Positions 1 through 5,238 of a stretch of DNA of 6,413 nt are shown here, piece by piece. The notes under the pieces were generated by a model that worked only from the letters and a program-made list of their open reading frames with translations, was not told the DNA's origin and ran no database searches. The DNA is taken from positions 1-6,413 of the forward strand of contig DAIERH010000137.1 of NCBI GenBank assembly GCA_027346925.1. The letters run 5' to 3'. Made by a program: the position numbers and the translations under genes. This DNA comes from Geobacter sp. GTDB lineage: Bacteria; Desulfobacterota; Desulfuromonadia; Geobacterales; Pseudopelobacteraceae. Within the stretch, counting starts at the first letter, position 1. Every line of letters begins with the position of its first letter.

Positions 1-443
1 AAGCTGTAGCCTTTTTGGGATATCGTTATCCTGTGCAGGCAATAGCGGCCATGCCGAGCCGGGTTCTGGAAATTCCCCTTACGATATTTCTCGTCACCCT
101 ACAGCAGCATCAGGAGCTGATGCTGCAAATGTTGGGCAGACTGAGTCTGCGTTTACGTCATTTAATAATGGAGTTGCGACATCTTACTGTGGAATCCGCT
201 GACCAACGGGTTGCAGGATATCTGCTGGAACTCTGCCCATCGGGAAATTCTCCCGTGAGTTTGCTTCTCCCTGCCAAAAAAGCCATGATCGCGGCCCGAC
301 TAGGTTTAACCCCGGAAACATTTTCTCGTGTGTTGAAGCGATTGCGAGAGGAGCATTTGATAGCTGTTGAAAAACTCAAGATATACATCCACCGCCCTTC
401 TGAGTTACGGCAATGGGCGAACAGCAAATCGTCTACCCGGTAG
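1..443 (+). CDS. Crp/Fnr-family transcriptional regulator, C-terminal part (5' end outside window)
   Basis: The frame is open from the first complete codon at position 3 to a TAG at 441-443, giving 146 visible residues with no start codon needed inside the window. The opening residues (AVAFLGYRYPVQAIA) look like the last strands of a cyclic-nucleotide-binding-like sensor barrel. A long helix follows (roughly residues 30-65), like the Crp/Fnr dimerisation helix. The C-terminal 75 residues form a winged helix-turn-helix: LPAKKAMIAARLGLTPETFS followed by RVLKRLREEHLI is the classic Crp/Fnr recognition region, with E-T-F-S-R in the DNA-reading helix. The 'LTPETFSRVLKRL' form is common in Dnr/Fnr-like regulators of redox or nitrogen-oxide genes, but the ligand-sensing residues lie outside the window, so the signal cannot be named. 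Its targets are unknown. The next genes on the same strand are broken, so no operon partner is evident. Confidence 0.85.
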   Translation, partial: AVAFLGYRYPVQAIAAMPSRVLEIPLTIFLVTLQQHQELMLQMLGRLSLRLRHLIMELRHLTVESADQRVAGYLLELCPSGNSPVSLLLPAKKAMIAARLGLTPETFSRVLKRLREEHLIAVEKLKIYIHRPSELRQWANSKSSTR

Positions 444-582
444 ATGACAGGAAATAGGTTTCACCGTTCGCCGCAAGCGTCATCCAATCAATAACGATCT
501 CATCAGCTACACGGAGGGGGCCTGGCTCTGTCAGCCAAACTGGGGCCACATCGCGCACCGCATTGTCCTGAAGGAACGCCAA
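433..582 (-). pseudogene. Possible C-terminal remnant of an unknown minus-strand gene
   Basis: On the minus strand a frame runs from an in-frame stop at 592-594 to a TAG at 433-435. Counted from a TTG at 582-580 it encodes 49 residues beginning MAFLQDNAVRDVAPVW and ending YFLSSTG. Its composition is protein-like (balanced acidic, hydrophobic and small residues, moderately GC-rich third positions), unlike the opposite-strand readings of the same stretch. It has no good start codon or Shine-Dalgarno and sits just next to the transposase fragment. The simplest reading is the tail of a gene whose upstream part was lost when the mobile element arrived or was deleted. It would end tail to tail with the Crp/Fnr gene, overlapping it by about 11 bp. 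I do not recognise the family. It may equally be a chance open frame in an intergenic gap. Confidence 0.25.
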
Positions 583-606
583 TGCGGAGAGCTATGATCG
601 AAACTG

Positions 607-1020
607 GTGTATAGGCGGGTTACAAGTGACCTGAGCAAGGTGGCGTACTGTTGCTACAAAGGGTTTGCAGACCAAGTGCTGGAAGAGTTTTCTGCTGTAC
701 GGATGGTCAATGGTCGTCAGGCGGTCGTTCGTAACGGCCACCTGCCGGAGCGAGAGATCATGACGGCCCTGGGTCCTGTGTCAGTGAAGGTCCCCAAGGT
801 TCGAGATCGCGCGGGTTCGGGGATTAAATTCAATTCGACACTGATGCCACCGTATGTGCGTAAATCGCGGACGGTGGCGGCCACAGTCCCCTGGCTGTAT
901 CTGCATGGGATATCTTCTGGCCACATGCAGGGGGCGCTTTCTATCCTCCTGGGCGAAGAGGCCAAGGGACTTTCCCCTGCGGCATTGGGACGCCTCAAGG
1001 CGCAGTGGGCGGAAGAGCAT
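607..1020 (+). pseudogene. IS256/Mutator-family transposase, N-terminal fragment
   Basis: From a GTG at 607 the frame gives about 138 residues of transposase-like sequence. Residues 41-69 (VVRNGHLPERE, then GPVSVKVPKVRDR) and 74-100 (KFNSTLMPPYVRKSR, then PWLYLHG) are the signature N-terminal block of IS256/Mutator-type transposases. The block continues through GISSGHMQGALSILLG and GLSPAALGRLKAQW. Full-length members are about 400 residues and carry a DDE catalytic core further on. That core is absent here, because family similarity stops near 1016-1029 and the DNA continues as transketolase sequence in another frame. The reading frame itself stays open to a stop at 1309-1311, so an automated caller could report a 234-residue protein, but residues after ~139 (arginine- and proline-rich) look like an out-of-frame reading. 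The first ~30 residues match the family poorly, and I found no terminal inverted repeat, so the left boundary of the element is undefined. The product cannot be an active transposase. Confidence 0.8.
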
Positions 1021-1261
1021 GCCCAGCTGGGAGATATTCCGCGCCCAGCCGGCCGCTTACCGGGATACGGTGCTCCCACGGAATATCAAAGTCCGGCTCG
1101 CCGTAGAGGCTGCGGCATCCCTGGGGTGGTGCGAATGGGTGGGAGAGGGCGCCACCATAGGCCTGAGCCGCTTCGGCGCCAGTGCACCCTATCCAGAAAA
1201 TTTCCGCCATCTGGGATTCACTGTGGAAAATGTGGTACAGGAAGCCCAACGGCTACTATAA
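1016..1261 (+). pseudogene. Transketolase, C-terminal 81-codon fragment
   Basis: In the frame beginning at 1016 the translation reads SMPSWEIFRAQPAAYRDTVL, continues with KVRLAVEAAASLGW, and ends GASAPYPENFRHLGFTVENV plus a short tail to a TAA at 1259-1261. This is the standard end of transketolase: the MPSWE segment, the re-folded C-terminal domain, the phosphate-contacting GASAP loop and the final 'FGFTVENVV' helix. Transketolase is about 650-670 residues, so only the last eighth is present, without the thiamine-diphosphate-binding domains. It therefore cannot catalyse the two-carbon ketol transfer of the Calvin and pentose phosphate pathways. Upstream of 1016 the DNA is the transposase fragment in a different frame. 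The remnant suggests a duplicated or displaced copy of a tkt gene (in autotrophs often within cbb clusters) cut by the mobile element. The reading frame of this end is intact and not visibly decayed, which points to a fairly recent event. Confidence 0.85.
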
Positions 1262-1276
1262 CGCGGGCGAGTCGCG

Positions 1277-1297
1277 GGATAGGTATAAAATCTATCC
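1277..1297 (+). terminator. Hairpin 16 bp after the transketolase stop, possible weak terminator
   Basis: GGATAG at 1277-1282 pairs with CTATCC at 1292-1297. A G-T and a T-A pair extend the stem to 8 bp around an ATAAA loop. The position just past the transketolase stop codon fits the end of that former transcription unit. Only a short T-containing tract (GTTTATC) follows rather than a real U run, so intrinsic termination would be weak. The AT-rich loop could alternatively serve as a -10 element, but I see no matching -35. Confidence 0.3.
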
Positions 1298-1427
1298 GTT
1301 TATCGACATGAAGTTCTGATTGAGGCATCTTTTATACGCCGTGATGATCGGTTTTGACGGATTTTCGGAAATGGGGCGAGCGCAATCCCGCCGATCTGGC
1401 GTTGAAGGCATTTCCGGGGCATACGTT

Positions 1428-1434
1428 AAGGGGG
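1428..1434 (+). promoter_or_regulatory. Ribosome binding site of the ferredoxin-DUF1971 gene
   Basis: AAGGGGG lies 7 bases before the ATG at 1442 and fixes that start. The ferredoxin family match also begins at this methionine. The upstream gap (1298-1427) has a TTGACG at 1354-1359, but no convincing -10 hexamer at the right distance, so I do not call a promoter. Confidence 0.6.
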
Positions 1435-1441
1435 ATATCCA

Positions 1442-2062
1442 ATGACCCATGTGGTTACAGAAGCCTGTATTCGGTGTAAGTATACCGATTGCGTCACAGT
1501 ATGCCCGGTGGATTGCTTCCACGAGGGCCCCAACTTTTTGGCCATCGATCCAGACGAATGCATCGATTGCACCCTCTGTGTGCCCGAGTGTCCGGTAGAC
1601 GCCATCTTCCGCGACGTGGATTTGCCGGACGGCATGGAAAAATATCCGGAACTCAACGCGCGCCTGGCACGCCGCTGGCCCGTCATCATTCAAAAAAAGC
1701 CTGCCCTGCCCGATGCCGAGCAGTGGCGGCATGTGCGGGATAAACGCCCATATCTGGATACCGGGGAAGAGGAGGAGGAATTGCCCCTGCCCGAGCCGCC
1801 CGTGCCCTTGAAGGAATACCAGCGCACACCGGAATTCACCGACGACGACGCCCCCGCCGGCCTGCTCCATGAGCATCGCACCAAAGCCGGGGTCTGGGGG
1901 CGCATCGTGCTCCTGGAAGGAAACTTGCGATATTGCCTGGAAGACGGCAGCGCCCGCGCCTGGATTCTGAGTCCGGCACGGCCTGCATGGATACCGCCCG
2001 ATCTGCCGCACCGGGTGGAGTTCCTGGGCCCAGCACGTTTCTACGTAAGCTTTTGGCGCTGA
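1442..2062 (+). CDS. 7Fe ferredoxin fused to a C-terminal DUF1971 (YeaR/TehB-like) domain
   Basis: The protein has 206 residues and two domains. Residues 1-105 are a seven-iron ferredoxin like Azotobacter FdI (FdxA type), which alone is about 107 residues. By alignment from memory, Cys9, Cys17 and Cys50 would hold the [3Fe-4S] cluster and Cys21, Cys40, Cys43 and Cys46 the [4Fe-4S] cluster. Cys12 and Cys25 are the extra conserved cysteines. The typical tail DAEQWRHV is also present. An acidic, proline-rich linker (about 106-123, EEEEELPLPEPPVP) follows. Residues 125-206 then match DUF1971: YQRTPEFTDDDAPAGLLHEH, then RTKAGVWGRIVLLEG, and a FLGPARFYVSFWR ending. This is a small cupin-like domain found in YeaR and appended to some TehB proteins. 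The ferredoxin would be a cytoplasmic one-electron carrier; the DUF1971 role is unknown, although E. coli yeaR is nitrate/NO-responsive. The next gene starts 9 bp downstream. No frameshift is seen, so the fusion looks genuine. Confidence 0.9.
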   Translation: MTHVVTEACIRCKYTDCVTVCPVDCFHEGPNFLAIDPDECIDCTLCVPECPVDAIFRDVDLPDGMEKYPELNARLARRWPVIIQKKPALPDAEQWRHVRDKRPYLDTGEEEEELPLPEPPVPLKEYQRTPEFTDDDAPAGLLHEHRTKAGVWGRIVLLEGNLRYCLEDGSARAWILSPARPAWIPPDLPHRVEFLGPARFYVSFWR

Positions 2063-2071
2063 GGACACCTC

Positions 2072-2311
2072 ATGAAAAAGCCGCCGGCACCACGCTTTGC
2101 CGTGGGCGATCACGTTACCTGGAATTCGGAGGCAGGCAGGGTAACGGGGCGGATCGTTGCCATCCACGAGCAGGATTTTCCGGTCCACGGCTATACCCAC
2201 CATGCGAGCCCGGAAGACCCGCAATACGCCATCCAAAGCGACAAAAGCCGCCATGTGGCCTATCATAAGGGCGGCATCCTGCGTCTCGCTGAGGAAGGAT
2301 CGCGGGACTGA
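2072..2311 (+). CDS. DUF2945 family small protein (HVA1/Tudor-like)
   Basis: This is a 79-residue cytoplasmic protein without a signal peptide or membrane segment. The motifs FAVGDHVTWNSEAGRVTGRI, GYTHHASPEDPQYAIQSDKS and HVAYHKGGILRL are the three conserved blocks of DUF2945, also called the hypervirulence-associated (HVA1) Tudor-like domain. Family members are nearly all 60-80 residues, so this one is full length. The fold is predicted to be a small SH3/Tudor-like barrel; no biochemical function is established that I know of. GAGGA at 2061-2065, overlapping the stop of the previous gene, is 6 bases before the ATG, so the two genes are very likely co-transcribed. The methionine at 2072 is the only sensible start. 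Confidence 0.8.
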   Translation: MKKPPAPRFAVGDHVTWNSEAGRVTGRIVAIHEQDFPVHGYTHHASPEDPQYAIQSDKSRHVAYHKGGILRLAEEGSRD

Positions 2312-2356
2312 TCATCTAGGCCTTACGGAGGGGGCAGCCGACATCATGGAGGGGTA

Positions 2357-3085
2357 ATGGTGCATACGAAACGCCTGCTCAATTTGGAATGGGATGCCAT
2401 CGCAGGCGTTATCGCGGCGGTCACGGCCATCGTCATGGAACTCCTGCACCTGATTCAGGGTGAGGTATTGCTTACCCTGACTGTTGCGCTCATCGCCCTG
2501 CTCTTTCTACGGGATATGCGCCGGGAAGGGGCCATGGAGCGTTTGGAGGGCCGACTTGCGGCCGTCCAGGTAAGCCTGCGTGAAATCGAAGTGGGCCTCC
2601 TGCCTCCCGATGCCGTACTCATCGGGCCGAACCGGATCCGCAAGGTCAGCACGGAGTTCTTGGTCCACGCCAGCGGCGAAATGATCTGGTTCAATGTCTG
2701 CCTTTCCATGTACAAGCCCCCGGCCTTGTTTGACGCCTTGCTCCGGCCGGCCCTGGAGAATCCACGCATCACGACCATGCGCTTCATTCTGGACAAAGAT
2801 CAGCGCCGTCTCTGGGAAGAAATCCTGCCCACCATCCGCGCCTGCCCAGGCGCCCATAAAGTTCAGGAACCCACCTGGATCGATAATCAGGAAAGCATCT
2901 CCCTGATCGTGGCGGATTCGGCGGCGACGGGGCGGACGGAGGCCCTCCTGAGCTTTTGGGGAGAGCCCTTCATGGCTCGCAGCACCGAACGGAGCGTGCC
3001 GCGTTATATCTTCCACATTCAGGGGCATTCGGAGCTGATCAGCCGCTTTCTGGAAATCCTGCGCAATTACCGCCTGTCCGCCTGA
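2357..3085 (+). CDS. Two-membrane-segment protein with an unrecognised soluble C-terminal domain
   Basis: The protein has 242 residues. Two hydrophobic stretches (about 11-33 and 36-51) form a hairpin in the inner membrane, followed by RDMRR, which places the rest in the cytoplasm. Residues 57-78 are a short amphipathic, coiled-coil-like helix. Residues ~85-242 form a soluble alpha/beta domain with FLVHASGEMIWFNVCLSM, TTMRFILDKDQRRLWEEIL and LLSFWGEPFM as notable segments. The alternation of short strands and helices and the WGEPF turn remind me of phospholipase-D-like or TrmB-type sensor folds. No HxKxxxxD motif is visible, so PLD catalysis is unlikely. GGAGG at 2348-2352 is only 4 bases before the ATG at 2357 and 7 before an adjacent GTG at 2360, so translation may start at the second codon. 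The gene lies 45 bp after the DUF2945 gene and its 3' end overlaps the convergent AlkA-like gene by 19 bp. Its function is unknown. Confidence 0.75.
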   Translation: MVHTKRLLNLEWDAIAGVIAAVTAIVMELLHLIQGEVLLTLTVALIALLFLRDMRREGAMERLEGRLAAVQVSLREIEVGLLPPDAVLIGPNRIRKVSTEFLVHASGEMIWFNVCLSMYKPPALFDALLRPALENPRITTMRFILDKDQRRLWEEILPTIRACPGAHKVQEPTWIDNQESISLIVADSAATGRTEALLSFWGEPFMARSTERSVPRYIFHIQGHSELISRFLEILRNYRLSA

Positions 3086-4035
3086 TCCGATTGGGACAGC
3101 GGCAGTTCATCGCTGGGGTTCCACATACGTCCCTCTCCTTCCAGTCGCCGCATCAACAACAGAAAATATACCATGTCGGCGTAGGGCTGCCATGACCGGA
3201 GCCGATGGGCAACCTGGGCATAATCCAAGCTGCTGTTTTCCTCCAGCCAGCGGGCCAGGGCCTTGCGCGCCCCCACGTCGTCACCGGGGAAAATGTCCAG
3301 ACGCCCCAAGGCGCGCAGCAGGACGTACTCTGCCGACCAGCGGCCGATGCCGCGCAAACGCAGCAGACGCTGTATGGCTGCGGGGTTGGGCAGATCCTGC
3401 CAGTCTTCACGCTCTAGTCTGCCGGCCGCCGCTTCTTCCGCCAGAGCGCGCAAGGCGGTCACCTTCTGGCGGCTGAAGCCTAGACCACGCAGGGCCGTCA
3501 CCTCCTGCCGCAGCAGAGAGCGGGGATCCGGGAAAGGATACACCCGGTCCATTTCTCCCACCCCCTCCCTGCAGAGCTCCGAGAGGCGATTGAGGAGGGT
3601 GATACCCAGATGCAGACTCAGTTGCTGGCAGGCGACGGCATTGACCAGTCCTTCGAAGAGGGAGGGGAAACGGGGTGGCCGGAGACCACGGTAGCGCGCC
3701 GCCAGGGACGCAAGACGAGGATCGGCAGCGGCCACCGCGTAAAAGGGGCCGAGATCCCGATCCAGGCTCAGCATCCAGGTGAGTTGCGCACGGGCCCAAG
3801 AGACAGTCCGCTCGTCCTGGGGGCCTTCGTAGATTTCTCCTTCCAGAAACGGATCGGGATCACCCTTCGTCTGCCAGAGCCGGACTTTCAGCCATCCGTC
3901 CCCATAGCGCCAGACCCGCCGATAGGTTTCGCGCTCCCAGTCATCCATCCGGTTGTGGGCTTGACGGCGCAGCGCCCAGACCGTGAGATCCAGGCGAAAG
4001 GGCGGTCGCGGGCTGAGGCGGAAGTAGTATCCCAT
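3067..4035 (-). CDS. AlkA-like DNA-3-methyladenine glycosylase (HhH-GPD family)
   Basis: The 322-residue protein fits the AlkA type of helix-hairpin-helix base-excision glycosylases, which remove alkylated bases such as 3-methyladenine from DNA. Residues ~1-115 form an N-terminal domain (FRLDLTVWALRR and so on) as in AlkA. FPSLFEGLVNAVACQQLSLH at 123-142 is the typical start of the HhH-GPD core. LRLRGIGRWSAEYVLLRALG at 225-244 is the DNA-binding hairpin. FPGDD at 249-253 carries the catalytic aspartate; Asp253 corresponds to Asp238 of E. coli AlkA. There are no cysteine ligands for an iron-sulfur cluster after the core, unlike the Nth and MutY branches. The protein is longer than E. coli AlkA (282). 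The ATG at 4035 directly follows the TAG of the AhpD-like gene, with only a weak Shine-Dalgarno, so translation is probably coupled. Substrate range cannot be read from sequence. Confidence 0.88.
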   Translation of the reverse strand: MGYYFRLSPRPPFRLDLTVWALRRQAHNRMDDWERETYRRVWRYGDGWLKVRLWQTKGDPDPFLEGEIYEGPQDERTVSWARAQLTWMLSLDRDLGPFYAVAAADPRLASLAARYRGLRPPRFPSLFEGLVNAVACQQLSLHLGITLLNRLSELCREGVGEMDRVYPFPDPRSLLRQEVTALRGLGFSRQKVTALRALAEEAAAGRLEREDWQDLPNPAAIQRLLRLRGIGRWSAEYVLLRALGRLDIFPGDDVGARKALARWLEENSSLDYAQVAHRLRSWQPYADMVYFLLLMRRLEGEGRMWNPSDELPLSQSDQADRR

Positions 4036-4494
4036 CTATCGGTCCAGATCCGGCCGATAACTGCCGGCGGGGGTACGGAAGGCAATGGCTAGGCGGTTCC
4101 AGGCGTTGATGGCCACGACGGCCAAGGTCAGATCCACCAGTTCCTTCTCCTCGAAATAACGGCGGACGTTTTCATAGAGCGCATCCGAGACGCCTTCATC
4201 GATGCGGGTGATAGCATCGGTCCACGCCAGCGCCGCGCTTTCCCGCTCGCTGAAAAATGGCGCTTCCCGCCAAGCGGCGAGGGCATAAAGACGCTGCTCC
4301 ATCTCGCCCCGGGCGCGGGCTTCCTTGCTGTGCATGTCGATGCAAAAGGCGCAGCCGTTGAGGATGGATGCGCGCAGCTTCACCAGTTCCAGCAGCGCTG
4401 GTTCCAAGTTGCTTCCATGGAGATAAGTCTCCAGATCCCGCAGGCTGCGGATGCCGTTGGGGGATACCAAGCCATAGTCGACGCGTTTTTCCAT
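4036..4494 (-). CDS. AhpD-like carboxymuconolactone decarboxylase family protein
   Basis: Counted from the ATG at 4494 the protein has 152 residues. The central motif LNGCAFCIDMHSKEARARGE contains the Cys48-x-x-Cys51 pair and His55 of the AhpD-type fold, with Glu36 upstream as the likely proton-relay residue. This arrangement is typical of alkylhydroperoxidase-like proteins that reduce peroxides or act as thiol-disulfide partners. The rest (EREsAALAWTDAIT region, then VDLTLAVVAINAWNRLAIAF) matches the helical core of the family. The length is normal. The frame stays open upstream to about 4581, but that extension overlaps DUF488 and has no family similarity. AGGAG at 4505-4501 is 6 bases before the ATG at 4494 and 3 before the adjacent ATG at 4497. 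The ATG at 4497 overlaps the DUF488 stop in an ATGA, so either start implies coupling. The physiological substrate is unknown; a role in peroxide stress is an inference. Confidence 0.85.
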   Translation of the reverse strand: MEKRVDYGLVSPNGIRSLRDLETYLHGSNLEPALLELVKLRASILNGCAFCIDMHSKEARARGEMEQRLYALAAWREAPFFSERESAALAWTDAITRIDEGVSDALYENVRRYFEEKELVDLTLAVVAINAWNRLAIAFRTPAGSYRPDLDR

Positions 4495-5090
4495 CATGGA
4501 CTCCTGTGGGAACCTTCTTGGAGCGGAAGGGGATCTGGGGCCGGATACCAGATCCCGCCATCGGGACGCCGCCGCGCCCAAGGGCTCAAACGATGCCTCT
4601 GGTCATGCCCTGGCGTCAGCAGGTGATCCACGGTAAAGCCCTGGGCGGTAAGGACGTCGGCAATGAGAAAGCGATGACAGCGCCATGGGAGGGTCTCGGC
4701 GCACAGGAGGATCGTCCTGCGCCCCCGCGCCAAGGTCTCCAATGCCTCCAGCCCTTTCTGGAACGGTACCGTCTGCATATAATCGGCATAGGCGCGGAAA
4801 CTCGCATTGCGCCAGGCGCCATTGGGGGAATCGACACGCCCCCGGCGCAACCCGCCCAGGGCCTCCGCGTGGCGATAACCGATCCCCAAGGGCGCAAGGG
4901 CCGTCGGCAGGGTGTCGCCATTGAACTGGGGATTGTGCCGAGAGCGCGGCATCTTGCGCACATCCACCACTTCCTGCACGCCAGCGGCCCGGAGCATGTC
5001 GATGAATTCCTCCAGGGAACGCGCGCCGTGACCGATGGTCCAGATTCGCGGCGTCGGCCCTTCAGCCGGAACGGCGCCAACATTGCACAT
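4494..5090 (-). CDS. DUF488 family protein
   Basis: From the ATG at 5090 the protein has 198 residues. It shows the ordered DUF488 motifs: IWTIGH (16-21), EEFIDMLRAAGVQEVVDVRK with the DVR motif (43-45), SRHNPQF (50-56), ALGGLRRG (77-84) and LLCAETLPWRCHRFLIADVL, which carries the CAE and RCHR motifs (128-147). The His, Asp, Arg and Cys residues in these motifs are the conserved set of the family and suggest an enzyme active site, but no reaction is established that I can name. The start is uncertain. The frame is open up to 5249, into the HdrB2 gene, and ATG 5090, GTG 5093 and TTG 5099 all lack a clear Shine-Dalgarno. I chose 5090 because family similarity begins just after it. Its TGA overlaps the start of the AhpD-like gene. 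The C-terminal 40 residues (after VDHLLTP) are proline/arginine-rich and less conserved. Confidence 0.82.
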   Translation of the reverse strand: MCNVGAVPAEGPTPRIWTIGHGARSLEEFIDMLRAAGVQEVVDVRKMPRSRHNPQFNGDTLPTALAPLGIGYRHAEALGGLRRGRVDSPNGAWRNASFRAYADYMQTVPFQKGLEALETLARGRRTILLCAETLPWRCHRFLIADVLTAQGFTVDHLLTPGHDQRHRLSPWARRRPDGGIWYPAPDPLPLQEGSHRSP

Positions 5091-5130
5091 CACGGCCAAA
5101 TACTTTGCGACATTGGCTTTCCCAGACTCC

Positions 5131-5212
5131 CATGACCTCAACCCCTCGAACCGCCCGGTGCGAACTCGCATACCGGGTGGTGTGGCAGGGTGCGGCTTAT
5201 GCCGCCCCCTAT
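5131..5212 (-). other. Structured spacer with two strong hairpins, possible group II intron-like remnant
   Basis: Read on the minus strand, the spacer between the HdrB2 stop and DUF488 contains two hairpins. The first has GCGGC (5205-5201) pairing with GCCGC (5196-5192) around a 4-base loop, with an outer GGG/CCC extension past one bulged base. The second has CCCGGT (5177-5172) pairing with ACCGGG (5159-5154), enclosing a smaller GCG/CGC stem. GCGGTTCGAGGGG follows. A stem followed by CGGTTCGA-GGG resembles, from memory, the RNA segment that precedes many group II intron-encoded reverse transcriptase genes, but no maturase frame follows. Neither hairpin has a T run, so they are not ordinary terminators. 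They may attenuate or protect the end of the hdr transcript. Confidence 0.35.
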
Positions 5213-5238
5213 GCCGATCTAAACTGCACCAAGAAACA

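Noticed and set aside
445..597. A plus-strand open frame of about 50 codons between the Crp/Fnr gene and the transposase fragment
   Set aside because: It has no ATG, GTG or TTG near its beginning and no recognisable motif; the opposite-strand reading is more protein-like.
1167..1319. A short plus-strand frame across the transketolase end, finishing at the TGA at 1317-1319
   Set aside because: It overlaps the well-supported transketolase frame, has no Shine-Dalgarno before its internal ATG at 1230, and I recognise no family.
1354..1359. TTGACG as the -35 of a promoter for the ferredoxin-DUF1971 gene
   Set aside because: No reasonable -10 hexamer is found 16-18 bases downstream, where the sequence is GC-rich.
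1292..2266. A 324-codon open frame on the minus strand opposite the ferredoxin-DUF1971 and DUF2945 genes
   Set aside because: The plus-strand frames carry clear domain motifs and Shine-Dalgarno sites. The minus frame has no recognisable motif and is a mirror effect of GC-rich coding DNA.
4368..5135. A 255-codon plus-strand frame opposite DUF488
   Set aside because: It is rich in Pro, Arg and Gly with no family motif, while the minus strand shows the full ordered DUF488 motif set.
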